From Heliocidaris tuberculata (Eukaryota > Echinodermata > Echinoidea > Camarodonta > Echinometridae): a stretch of DNA of 64,000 bases. A program made the position numbers and the translations under genes. Positions 1 to 10,629 of this stretch are shown in pieces; within the stretch, counting starts at the first letter, position 1, and the number at the start of each line of letters is the position of its first letter. Under the pieces are notes generated by a model. That model had not been told where the DNA came from. It did no database searches and saw only the letters and a program-made list of their open reading frames with translations. The stretch lies in contig CM046836.1 of NCBI GenBank assembly GCA_025618425.1, positions 9,895,004-9,959,003 of the forward strand, in the 5' to 3' direction.

Positions 1-95
1 AGTATTATCCATTATAATATATAGTTCAAATTTGACCTTGAATTGACCCCTTCTGACATTGAATGAATGACCTCAGAGATTAGCTATACACACCC

Positions 96-122
96 ATGAA
101 CTACATGTCACATGTAGTTCAT
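96..122. repeat. Perfect 13-bp-arm palindrome
   Basis: ATGAACTACATGT, centre C, ACATGTAGTTCAT. Confidence 0.8.
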
Positions 123-164
123 AAGTTGGTTTCAATATGGCTACCAGGCGCCATTTTGGATATA

Positions 165-312
165 TGCAGATTATGAAAATTGCTCAAGGTTGCCGTTTGG
201 GCAACAAAGCTGAAAGTTCTAGGACCACATAAGATCACAAATCAGAAAAAAAAACCTCAGTGTACGCAACTTTTCTATAGGTTCATGAAATGTCAAGCCG
301 ACTATTATAGTC
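165..312 (+). repeat. Dispersed repeat, partner at 28215-28362
   Basis: Shared words in order: TGCAGATTATG/TGCAAATTATG, AAAATTGCTCAAGGTTGC, CAACAAAGCTGAAA, GATCACAAATC, TAGGTTCATGAAATGTCAAG. The partner is embedded in an inverted repeat (27955-28362). Confidence 0.6.
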
Positions 313-814
313 CCCAGTCGGAGAGGAGGAGATCAATTAACTCGCCGTTCAGACCGAAATCGTTTTGAATCTGTAACGGTCAACGAAGCACTCACGTTCA
401 GAAGTTCACCTTTTTACCAAAATTTCCCCCTCTCGTTTCTCCATTGTTTGTGGGCGGATTTCGCTCAGAATTTCAGGAATGATTTGAAAGAGTCATATCA
501 ATGAGCACATGAAATAAAAAATAAAATGATGAATTACTTTTCATTTTATCAAACCTTTCATGTTTTGTTGTCCTTCAAAACTACCCTCAGATTATTTACA
601 GACAAATCCTGACGTTTCGCTCAATATTCATTATCAAGTACATATATATTCTTGAGACTTTTACGGACCTCGTGACAAAATGTTCGCCGTGCCGAAGCCT
701 TACTTTCGGAGATATAATGGAAAAATTATTGGGTTATTTTCACAAACTGAAAACTGTGTAGGAACAGTGGCCAAAGACATCATCTTGTTTTCTTTTTAAT
801 TTTCTTCTTCCTCC

Positions 815-912
815 CCTTCTTCTTCTTCTTCTTCTTCTTCTTCTTCTTCTTCTTCTTCCTCCTCCTCCTCTTCTTTATGATAATAATAATAATGATAATA
901 ATAATAATAATG
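815..912 (+). repeat. Compound (TTC)n / (TCC)n / (AAT)n microsatellite
   Basis: About 14 TTC, then a few TCC, then AAT units. The Glu-rich frame on the other strand is an artefact. Confidence 0.9.
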
Positions 913-972
913 ACAGAATATACATGTAATTATTATTATCATTATCATAATTATTTCTTTTACTATTATTAT

Positions 973-1053
973 CAGTGGTGGATTTAGGGGGTACATCCAG
1001 CCTGTGCCCCACCCCTCTTGAAAGAAAAATGTACATTGTACCCCCCCCCCCTG
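973..1053. mobile_element. 81-bp hAT-like remnant with poly-C
   Basis: It starts CAGTGGTGGATTTAGGGGG and ends CCCCCCCCCCCTG. Flanks ATTATTAT (965-972) and ATTATTAA (1054-1061) agree at 7 of 8 bases, fitting an 8-bp hAT target duplication. There is no coding content. Confidence 0.5.
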
Positions 1054-2239
1054 ATTATTAATATAACATTTCTCTTATTACTACTGCTACTGCATATTTT
1101 ATTTTCATGATTGATCAAAATCAGTGGACTAGCAATGAAGTCGTAGCAGCAGCAGCAGCAGCAGTAGAAGTAGTAGTAGATTTTATAAATAGAATCATCG
1201 TGTCAAAGTAGAAGCTCCCCTTCCTCCTGTTCCACACCAGATCGATGGCCTCATTGACCTGGCACACACAGCCAAGCAGCACTGGTTCAGCTGCTGCAGC
1301 AGACGACATGAGAGTTTACTAAGTACATGTCAGTGCTGTGTCGATGGTAAACGGTAAAGCCATGAGGTCGATAATTAGTTTATTTCAGGTTTATTTCCGT
1401 AAATATATATTTGCTATGAATTTCTGAGGCATTTGGAAGATTATTCAAATCTTCCAAAGATTACATTTTCCCCCACGAAATCACGTGAAAGCCGTTTTAT
1501 GTTTCAAACCCAACAAGAATTAGCATAATGTGGGACTGTATTATTGAGAATGACGTCATCGCCACGGAAAGCGACTCGGTAGATCAGCGTTCGGATTCAA
1601 GGTACAAAAATGCATTGTATTTGATTTTTTACAGACATTTTCGGATGCATGGTTTTTAGAAAATGATATTTCACACAAAGTATCTTTAATATCTGATTAA
1701 TGACATACTCCAATATCTCTTTTGTTTTCCGATTAGAAATGTGTAATTTTAATGCATATTTTGGACTTTTATTTTGTATTTTTAATGTAATGTTTCTTGT
1801 ACGTTTGTCCCCGTTTTTCCATCGATTTTGAAGAAAAAAAATGTGATGACTAGTTAACCTGCTGATTCCCATTTTCAGAACCATTAAGATCATTCAGATT
1901 CATGGTCATATGCCAAAGTTATAGCAGTTTTGCTTCGACACTTCCCCAGCGGTTTCACCGAAACATCGTGTTCATTCAACAGAAAAGCGAGGTCAAATCA
2001 ATGCGAATTCTTGGGTTAATTGCACCGTTCGGCACTGCCTGTCCCTTGCTATGTTAGGTGCTGTTTTCTCATCTTATTATAGTTCTGTTAATTCACGTAA
2101 ATGTTTAGTAACTTTGATGTATGTGTTTTGTGAATTGTATCTCAAAAATGCTATACAACTTTACTGGTCACTTTGTAGCTATGATGTAATGCTTGTTAGG
2201 AAGGCTATATCATTGTTCAATTCCTTTATCATTTTGTAG

Positions 2240-2492
2240 GGCATTATGTACACATCCATGAGAGATTGTACCTGAGCTGGTAGCAAAAAGATGCTCTGAA
2301 GAACAAGAGGGAGTCAAATGGAATGAACTTGATGCCCTTCATCGTTCTCAAATAGCAGTGTCTCTCCCCAGTCCATCAGCTGCTAATATCAATACTACAT
2401 GTGTCACCACACCCTTCTTTGTAGTTCCTAGTACCCCAGTACCCTTGCCTCGATCCCCCCCCCCCCCCGATCCTCATATGATCTCACAATGA
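2240..2492 (+). pseudogene. Exon-like relic with one in-frame TGA, family unknown
   Basis: After an acceptor-like attttgtag (ends 2239) a frame starts ALCTHP, hits TGA at 2259-2261, then runs open for 76 codons (EIVPELVAKRCSEEQEGVKW, later a Pro-rich stretch) to TGA at 2490-2492. Codon composition looks protein-like, and a single CGA-to-TGA change would explain the break. It could be a decayed exon or chance. The poly-C run near its end makes frame calls there less safe. Confidence 0.3.
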
Positions 2493-3460
2493 AGTGTGCA
2501 AGGACACACCAAAGGCACTGTTATTTAGTCTACAATTATAAGTAATTTCTTTAGTGGGGACTTTTAACTTTTGCCAAATCTCTATTTCAAAATCCAACTG
2601 TGGTTAATGGCGTCGAATATCAATTTACGGATTTTTTCCCTCCTTACATAATCATTCGGCCGTTGCAGATTTAATTTCGGGAGGTGCATCTTACTAGCAG
2701 CACGTCCCATGTATTTTGGAAAGGGGGGGGGGTGTCAGAGCTAATTGTAATTTGCTTACTACATCATACATTCTAGGGGGATGAATTTAATTTGCACTCT
2801 AATGGAGCTTGCACTTTATTTACATACCTCGCAATACCATAATTCATAAGATATTTAGTTGTTTATTTGGTTTCATATTTGCATGATTTTTTTAAAATAT
2901 ACTTTTTTAAGGAAAATCCATATTGGTCTGTTTGTTAAAGGTGCTCGTAGTAATTCATCCCGTTTAAGTTTAGAATTACAGTATTAAATATTTTTTTTAG
3001 TCTTTTAAATATCATTGATTTTTGTATTGTTTAATGTTTATCTTTCCAATTAGTTTTTTTTTCAGCTCTCAAACAGAATACAATGGGCACTGAACTTGTT
3101 ACAAATTTTGAAAGTGAGAGGGGGGGGTAGAGAGGAAGAGAGAGAGAGTAGCGAACATAGAGAGGGGATAGAGAGAAAGAGAGAGAGGGAGAAGAAATGG
3201 GGAATGACAAAGTATGTATTTTTTCAATGAAACTTTGAAAAAGTATTCTTTCGAGTCATGTACAGATTTTCCGTAATATGGGGTAAAGAATTGCTTTTGC
3301 TTTGTTGACAAAATAATCTGCTGATATTTTGTGTATCAACTATGAGTATGTTTTGAGATAACTTATACATAGATACAATTAGAAAGATAGAACATTTGAG
3401 GGTATGCGGTTGTGACTGAGATATAATTTTAGGTCTATTGGTATGCAAGTGAGTATACTT

Positions 3461-3650
3461 CAGTGGCGGATGGCGGTTTTTGGGGGGGGCACTTTGGGCC
3501 TGTGCCCCCCCCCCCCCTTTGGAACGGATAACCCTTTTTTTTTTTTTTTTGGTGCTTTTTTGCAATGAGAAGGAGAGGTTGTGTGAGGAGTCCTATCATC
3601 TCGCAACCTCCCACTTCGCCATTAATTTCCACCCCCCCCCCCCCCGGTAG
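3461..3650. mobile_element. Poly-C-rich hAT-like fragment
   Basis: It begins CAGTGGCGGATGGCGG, then has runs of eight G, 14 C, a T-run and 16 C. The start resembles the hAT ends seen elsewhere in the window. The right end and a target duplication could not be set. Confidence 0.3.
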
Positions 3651-3687
3651 CTGCACCAAATCGCAGAGAGAATAATGATTTTATTAA

Positions 3688-4267
3688 AGGGAAATCCAAC
3701 CTTAATAGCAAGTTGCTTTGAAAGAAAGAGGAAAAATCAGAGAAGCAGATTGGTGAAAGTTTGAACGAAATCGGACAAGCAATAAGAAAGTTATGAATTT
3801 TTGAAAGTTGTAATCACTATACATATGGGAATTTCAAATTGGCCGAATAGGTAATGTCACTGTGATGTAGCTGTGGACAACTCCCCCATTCGCTCCAACA
3901 CATAAAATGACTAAAATGTCACTTTTTTCAAAATGTATTACTCAGTAGGATCTTTTTCTTTCATGAGGACCTATAACAATATGCTATCTCCAATATATTT
4001 TGAGTACTGACCCGAGGGTAAAAGCGCCTCGAACAAAACCGCAAATTAATGATATTTTTGTGTACGACAAATGGGAGAGTTGTCCACAAAAATGTCACAA
4101 TCGAATCACCAAATTGCCAATTTGAGATTCGCATAGATGTAGTGATCTATTTTTCAAACTTCCATAACTTCCTTATTCCTTGTCCGATTTCTTTCAAACT
4201 TTCACCATCCTATTTTTCTTATTCTGCTTTCACACAAATCATCTCATTACCAAGGTTGGATTGCCCT
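3688..4267. mobile_element. 580-bp MITE with TTAA flanks (copy A)
   Basis: The termini AGGGAAATCCAACCTT and AAGGTTGGATTGCCCT are inverted and flanked by TTAA on both sides (3684-3687, 4268-4271), as in piggyBac- or Kolobok-type insertions. Inverted similarity continues for more than 100 bp (GAAAGTTTGAACGAAATCGG against CCGATTTCTTTCAAACTTTC). The short frames in it do not encode a transposase. Confidence 0.75.
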
Positions 4268-4809
4268 TTAATAGTTTGGGAAAAATGTGCATATTATGTC
4301 ACATAGATCAGACCACCAGTGGTCATATGTCATGGACAATCTACTCGTCATAAATGGAAAACAAAAATTTCCGTTAGACTTAGTCCACCAAGAAATTCAA
4401 GTAGATCTACTCTCCTAATGTCTAGAGGTGCCGGTATATTATATAAGCCTAGCTGCACCATTATTTTCAACTTTAAGAAAATATCTTTTTCAGATCATTT
4501 TGTCTATAAAACATGGTCAGCCGTACGTGTTTAAGAGAAAACTGCTTGAATTATTCCGAAAAGACAACAACAAAGATCATTAATTTTTATGTATTTCTTC
4601 AGTATACCCACACGACCATATGAAGAAAAAAATACGCAGCTGTGATTATTCCAATTAGACAACAGCAAATATCACTTTTGTAATTTCTCAAAATAATCAC
4701 ATGACCAATTTAACAGGTTCGAAACTGAGTCACGTCTTTCGGATGGTGACGTTAAAGGTCCCCAGACGTAAATAATCATATCTGATTGATACACGTCTGT
4801 AAAAACCCA

Positions 4810-4811
<2 letters not shown>

Positions 4812-4845
<34 letters not shown>
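4812..4845 (+). repeat. (CA)n microsatellite
   Basis: About 16 CA units. The surrounding 4275-5450 is AT-rich DNA with no gene seen. Confidence 0.95.
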
Positions 4846-5508
4846 AGTTCGCTTCGCGCCAATACATAACGGCCTCTTGCGCTTCAGTGTACATTAAAAC
4901 GCGGGACTACGGGACGCCCTAAGATTCGGCTGTCTCCCTGACTGTTGACAAACTAGAATCATGCTGGAAAAAAACAGGCAGTCTTTTCATTTACAAATTA
5001 TTACATAATAATCATTATTACATATATTATTACATGATAAACCCAAAGCGAACTATTTAAGGGTTGGTGGTCTCTACGCAAGCATAAAACCTTTTTAATT
5101 CCTTACCGTGTAACATTCGTAGAATGGACAAGTTCACTCTCTTTAGTTAAGTCAGTCAACCTCATTGATTTTTAACTCTGTGTGTGTGTGGGGGGGGGGG
5201 GTACGAAATGAAAGTCTCAAACTTTTCTTGACAATTCTTTATGTGATCGTTTGACAATTATTTTGAATGCTGTTTTATTATTTTTTTTATTTGTTCAGTA
5301 TGTGTTTTTCCAATAATATTTTTTACATTTTACCTCTTCATTTTTCATTCACGAACTCGCTGAAAAGCAGTTTGTTTTTGACTGAATGTGATTTTTTTTT
5401 TCAAACTGTGAATAGATAAATGCAATACAATTCAATACATTTTACACACCATAATGGAAAGAATTCGTTTTTTACTTTGAATTCTTTTAAAAGTATCGTA
5501 TGACAATT

Positions 5509-5870
5509 AAAATGAATAATGACCTATATGACATAAAAGCTGAATAATTTCTCTTTACTCTCATATAATTATGTCACATGCCGAAACTTTTTGTCTGGGT
5601 CTTACTTGTTTTAAAATGAAATCAAGGCTGAAAACGGCATACCGGAGGTCTTAACCGCACATTGCACAAGGAAATGGTCAGAATTCGTTTTTCAATTCGT
5701 CACGAATGCTCTTAAAAGTATCGTATGACAATTAAAATGAATAATGACCTATATGAATGAAAGCTTAATAGTTGCTCTTTATTCTCATATATTAATGTCA
5801 CGTGCCGAGACTTTTTGTCTGGGTCTTACTTGTTTTTATCAGAGCTGAAAACGGCATACCGTGCCTAAGG
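5509..5870 (+). repeat. Two tandem copies of a dispersed module of about 200 bp
   Basis: Copies at about 5509-5690 and 5716-5870 share AATGAATAATGACCTATATG, CTCTTTACTCTCATAT, CCGA-ACTTTTTGTCTGGGTC and GGCTGAAAACGGCATACCG. Further copies lie at 8790-8960 and 9605-9680 and, inverted, at 10020-10215. The module does not match a known coding sequence. Confidence 0.6.
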
Positions 5871-5899
5871 GCACCCTCGCCCCAGCTAATATTGCTTTT

Positions 5900-6260
5900 G
5901 CCTGCGTCACATATCCAACGATCTCCGGTCAAATTTGTAGATCGCCACAAAGTCGCCGAATTTCAAATCGGCCCGGGAGTCGAGCGTATTTTTCGCTTTA
6001 AATCTACTCTGTCACATATTAGACGGGGCTCGGGCGGAGCCCTTTGAACACTAGTGATCAGAAGTCGCCCGGCGCCCGTCAGTAACAAACGGGAGTCCAG
6101 CGAAGCCCGCTCGACATAAGGGCGGACGCCGTCCGAGTTTCGGTCGATGTTTCGTTTGATGATCACTAGTTCTGTCGGTGCCCGCCGGACACCCGGGCGA
6201 GTTCCACCGCCGTCCTGTCTAGCGTCCTCCGACGCCTCCGCGCCTCGAAAATATCATCTG
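5900..6260. repeat. GC-rich dispersed sequence with short palindromes
   Basis: This is CpG-rich, unlike the neighbourhood, with words such as CGCCCGGCGCCCGTC and an inverted pair ACTAGTGATCA (6051) and TGATCACTAGT (6160). It resembles the GC-rich stretch at 8080-8360, which shares CGATCTCCGG and CCGCCCGA. No gene is seen; it is probably transposon-derived. Confidence 0.4.
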
Positions 6261-6285
6261 TTTGGAGTCAGAAGGGCGTTAATTC

Positions 6286-6365
6286 TATGTTAAAGTATAA
6301 GTATACCCAAGGGGCAAAATTCCTGCGTTGAAATGCAGGAGGAGCCCAGCCAGGGCCCGTAGAAA
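6286..6365 (+). repeat. Direct repeat shared with 8011-8095
   Basis: TGTTAAAGTATAAGTATACCC and AAGGGGCAAAATTCC, then GCAGGAGGAGCCC, recur at 8011-8095. The two copies bracket the LINE pair, as if LINE insertions occurred between duplicated ends. Confidence 0.6.
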
Positions 6366-6469
6366 AAGTGAAACGGAACATTTGTCACAATCCTGAAGTA
6401 GAAGGAGGGTTGGGGATAATAGATTAAGAGTCGAACCGCCGATCATTCCGTCTATCATTTTTTTTTTTT

Positions 6470-6793
6470 TAACAAGAACTGATCTTCTTTATTAAAATAA
6501 AATTCATGATACAAACATGTATTTCATTAATTGCTCAAAATGCTGTTCCATTTTGTCAGCCTCATATAAACATTTTCTTTTCTTTTGTGTCTTTCAACAT
6601 CATATCGACTTTGTAGAACATATATAAACATCATTTTAAAATCAATACATCTCATCTTTTTCTGTTTCTTGGAGACCATAAACAACATAATGAATTTTCA
6701 AATTAAAATTTTGATCTAAGCAATTTCTTATTCTTCTATATATTTCCAAAACAATTTTACTTCTGGGCATCTCCAAAACATGTGTAATAAATC
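6470..6793 (-). pseudogene. LINE reverse-transcriptase 3' end relic (antisense copy)
   Basis: On the minus strand the frame reads DLLHMFWRCPEVKLFWKYIEE-stop just downstream of the 5' break, then FNLKIHYVVYGLQETEKDEM. This is the Cys/His-containing C-terminal tail typical of L1/Tx1-type non-LTR retrotransposons (H-x4-C preceding W/F-rich helices). Stops interrupt it, so it is dead. It abuts the + strand LINE fragment head to head. Confidence 0.6.
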
Positions 6794-6794
6794 C

Positions 6795-7985
6795 CCTACC
6801 TGTTATTCGAGCCTAAACACATTCGAGCCTAAACACATTGCACTCCGTCTATCATGCATTTGTAAATATTTGAGAAATGAACAAAGTGCTTGGACAGTCA
6901 TGTTCGAATATTGGACTCAGAAAATTGAGGAGGTGCCTCTTTGTTTGAATTTTAATTGCAAAAAGAGTGACATGTATCATATTTGTAGGAAAAGAAAGTT
7001 GCCTAACTTTTATGTTGACATGTTTTGTTCTTGGGCTGAACTGAAATATATTGATATGTTTGAAGTAACAGATAGTGAAAATGAAATAATGTGGTTTGAC
7101 ATTATTACATATAGGAATGAGTTATTGCATTTTCCAAACTCGAAAAAAAAATATCCTTAAAGTGAAACAAGTCTTAGCAAATGGTTGGAAAAAAGTTGAT
7201 TCAATTTGTATTAATTTTCAAGAAAATGAATTACTTTCCTCCTTTAAATTGTCAGAGTTAAAAAGTGCATTTCCGAATTTTTGGTTACAGAAGTTACGTA
7301 ATAGGAAACAATATGTAAATAGTTCACCGTCTGAAGTGGAATCCAGTACAATTGAAACGGTAACAGGTGACTCCATTGAGGTCGCGGGCATGAGTGATGT
7401 TAGAAAGAAATAAACAAGAAATCCGTGCATTTATTTTTGGAACGCTTATTTTGAATTACCAAATGACTTTGACTGGAAGGCAGTACTTTATTTTAAATTT
7501 CACTTTATAAATACAACAAAATTCAGCAGTATAATTTCAAATTTATCCACAGGATATTATCCTGCAAATACAACTTATGTAAATGAAAGATTAAAAATGA
7601 CAATTTATGTAATATTTGTAAGATCCCAGAGACAAGCAACCACTTTCTTCCTACTTGCAAAAAAGTTTCGTTATATTGGAAGATTTTATTTAAATTAATC
7701 GATAGTTTATTTGTGTAAGAATTGTTTTGAACGAACACATTCTGTTGATAGGTTATGAAATAGAGAAAAAAGAAATGAGTATAGTAAATCTTATGTTGAA
7801 TTTTGTTCAATTTATTATTTATAGAAATTGTATCAGAGACTGTTTTGGTGGTAAAAATCACACGATGCATGCTTTATATTTATTTAAAGAATTAAAGGTA
7901 GAAATTCGATCATATCTTAGTATAATGTGTCTCTATGAACTTTATATTATTGTAAATAATTGTCATTTTGAATAATAAAGTCCCT
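6795..7985 (+). pseudogene. LINE (non-LTR retrotransposon) C-terminal fragment, frameshifted
   Basis: Several + frames in sequence resemble the region after the reverse transcriptase of L1-like elements: WTVMFEYWTQKIEE and WAELKYIDMF at 6880-7050, a shift at the A-run near 7143, FPNFWLQKLRNRKQY at 7270-7310, WNAYFELPNDFDWK about 7438, then CNICKIPETSNHF-LPTCKKVSLYW (7620-7680; C-x2-C-x7-H-x4-C knuckle) and an end reading LMLNFVQFIIYRN...LYELYIIVNN before a stop at 7973-7975. Several stops and shifts break it. It is 5'-truncated, as is usual for LINE copies. Confidence 0.65.
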
Positions 7986-8079
7986 CGAAAGAGGATGAAT
8001 ATTTAAAAAAATGTTAAAGTATATGAGTATACCCAAGGGGCAAAATTCCTTAGTTGACATGAGGAGCCAATGCAGGAGG

Positions 8080-8360
8080 AGCCCGGCCGGGGCCCGGCGT
8101 AGAAGCCGCCCGACGCCGACCCGACAATAGCACGGATCGAGCGCGCTCGAAGCCGCCCGATTTTGTAGAAGTCGGTGGGATACGGAAGGGGGTTGTTCGA
8201 GTATCGCATGAAGCCTGTGAGGCGGCCGCGCAGCTCTGCCGACCTCCGTCCGAATTTTAAAGCCCCAAAATGTTCTAAAATCGTCGAATTGCCGCCCGAA
8301 TATTGATAGAATGTTTTCCGATGCCCGAGCGATCTCCGGGCGACCTGTTCACGAGCTCTG
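8080..8360. repeat. GC-rich dispersed sequence, partner of 5.9-6.3 kb
   Basis: It has high CpG with GCCCGGCCGGGGCCCGGCG, CCGCCCGA twice and CGATCTCCGGGCGACC. It is followed by several copies of AATGAACAGAATCCTA (8370-8500), a small tandem repeat of about 20 bp. Confidence 0.4.
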
Positions 8361-8789
8361 ATTTGATGAAGTGAACAGAATCCTAGTCAAAATTAACAGA
8401 ATCCTATCATGCCTATAGTCAAAATGAACATAATCCTATAGTCACAATGAACAGAATCTTAGTCAAAATGAACAGAATCCTAGTAAAAATGAAAGGAATC
8501 CTATATTTAGAATGCCTAGAATCTGATTTAGAAAATGTGACCAGGCGATCTTGCAAAAAAATTACTAGACGCTTTTTAGAGTGTATATTTTGTCATATTT
8601 TTGTTTAATAAAGACATGTACATCATTATTTTTATTCATTAAATACTTTGTATACTTTGTATACTTATGTTGGAAAATTGGATATAAATGTCTTTAAACT
8701 GAACTCAAACTACCCTAGGTTTTATCCGTACATTACACACCATGCAAAATGGATAAAATTCGTTTTTAATTTTGAAGGTTTTTAAAAGT

Positions 8790-8960
8790 TTCGTTTCACA
8801 TTTCAAATAAATAATGACGTAGATGACACAAAAGCGGGATAGTTGCTCGATCTTTACTCTCATATATGTCACATGCCGAAAATTTTTGTCTGGGTCTTAC
8901 TTGTTTTAAAAATGAAATTAGGGCTGAAAACGGCATACTGGAGATCTTATCCGCACATTA
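8790..8960 (+). repeat. Third copy of the 5.5-kb module
   Basis: It contains AAATAATGACGTAGATGACA, ATCTTTACTCTCATATATGTC, TTTTTGTCTGGGTCTTACTTG and GGCTGAAAACGGCATACTGG, directly before the TTAA MITE copy at 8984. Confidence 0.55.
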
Positions 8961-8983
8961 CACACCAAAATGGACAAAATTAA

Positions 8984-9430
8984 AGGGCAATCCAACCTTG
9001 GTAATATTGATGATTTTTTTTTTAAAGCACAAATTAAAATAAGAAAAACAGAATGGTGAAAGTTTGAAAGAAATTGGACAAGGAACAAGAAAGTTATGGA
9101 TGTTTGAAAAATTAGATCATACATCTATACGAATTTTAAATTGGCAATATGGTAAGTCGATTGTGACATACTTACAAGTGGACAACTCTCCCGTTTGTCC
9201 AAACCATAGAGATCCTAATCTCTATGGTCCGAACACAAAAATATCATTATTTGCGGTTTTCTCCGAAGCGCAGCGCCTTTACCATCCGGGCAGTACTCAA
9301 AATATATTGGAGATAGCATGTTGTTATAGGTCATCATGAAAGAAAAAGATCCTACTGAGTACTACATTTTGAAAAAACAAACAAAAAACATTTGTCATTT
9401 TGTTTGTTGGAGCTAATTGGGGAGTTCAGT
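8984..9430. mobile_element. Second, truncated copy of the TTAA MITE (inverted)
   Basis: It starts after TTAA (8980-8983) with AGGGCAATCCAACCTTGG. The order of internal words (GACAACTCTCCC, ATATCATTATTTGCGG, CAAAATATATTGGAGATAGC) is the reverse complement of the copy at 3688-4267. The far terminus is lost at about 9430, where a poly-C-rich sequence begins. Confidence 0.7.
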
Positions 9431-10019
9431 GTCCGCAACTACTAAACCCCATAACCTCCCCCCCCCCCCCCCCCCCCCACGGAGCGACTTTTTTTTGGGG
9501 GGGCTGGCGAGACCCCCAAAATACAGATCTCCATCCAAGCAGTTTCCCAAAGTTGACAATCCTGTATTGGTGTGCCCCCCCCCCCCTTATACATGGTATG
9601 ACATTTTTACTAAATAATGACGTAGATGACATAAAAGCGGAATAGTCGCTCTTTACTCTCATATAATTATGTCATTGTATCTCAAGAGGATGTGGGGGAG
9701 TGACAAAAAATGAATCCAAAATCAGAATTTAGTTGGAGATAAACATGATAAAGGAGAAAGAAAGCGTCCTCAGAAACCTAAAATAAACAAGAGGAGGCCA
9801 ATCTTAAAAAAAAAAAAAAATCCTGTTTATGCGAAGGAGGGCCTGAGTTGGATAAATCGGGGGGGGGGGGCGGGGAAGCAGGCGAGGGGGTGAAGTGGTC
9901 AAAAAAGAAAAAGGTTTCAGGGCGTATCGCGGGGGGCGAGATTTGGGGGTCCACCAATATAGGAAATTCCAAATGAACAACAACAAGCGAGTATAGATCA
10001 ACTCTCCTAGAGCTTTTAT

Positions 10020-10215
10020 CTCACTAAGGCCATTATTTAGTTAAGATGTCATGCGATACTTTCAAAAGCCTTCATACAGCGTCAAACGTTCTTTTGGGGT
10101 TTTTTTTTTTTTGGTTTTTTTTTTCAATGTTTGTGTGTAATGTGGAAATAAGGTCTCCGGTATGTGACATATATACGAGAGTAAAGAGCTTTTATGACAT
10201 GAAGGTCATTATTTA
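10020..10215 (-). repeat. Inverted copy of the 5.5-kb module
   Basis: ACGAGAGTAAAGAGCTTTTATGACAT and AAGGTCATTATTTAGTTAAAATGTCAT are written antisense to the copies at 5.5 and 8.8 kb, preceded by a partial forward copy at 9605-9680. The pair 9605/10215 may be the ends of one element. Confidence 0.45.
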
Positions 10216-10412
10216 GTTAAAATGTCATACAGTACAGTACAGCATTCCAATCTAGTCCCCGCTTTATTCCCATTGACGTTATCATCAACCTTTCTTTTTC
10301 GTCAATTTATGTCAACACGAGATTTTGTTGGCTCGATAAAGATTGCCGTAGAGCAAAGATCGTGAAAAGGGAAGATAGGACACTCCCCTATTTTTTATGT
10401 AGTGGCCTCATG

Positions 10413-10460
10413 GGGAAGGGCTCCCAACAGCGTTGGGTAGGTAAACTTACCAGCGACTAC
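10413..10460 (-). repeat. Dispersed repeat shared with 46996-47035
   Basis: GGGGAAGGGCTCCCAACAGC and GTTGGGTAGGTAAAC are the inverse of GTTTACCTACCCAACGCTG and TTGGGCGCCATTCCCC at 47 kb. The short GC-balanced segment after it has no recognised gene. Confidence 0.6.
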
Positions 10461-10629
10461 GTTGATATTACGTGCAAAACAATGGCGAGCAGGTCGAAGA
10501 TTGTAGTACTCTGCTGTGAATTGTTCAAACAACCACCACAAAACACCCAATTTGCACTTCTTCCGATTTCCCAGAAACAAAAATAGTCTTGCAGTTATTC
10601 TAATTAAGCCACATTGAACTAGATCCCTT

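Noticed and set aside
1121..1309. Minus-strand frame MSSAAAAEPVLLGCVCQVNE...
   Set aside because: It looks partly protein-like, but it has no clear splice donor, ends in repeat-coded Thr/Ala and has no recognised family; it could be a first exon, not supportable from sequence alone.
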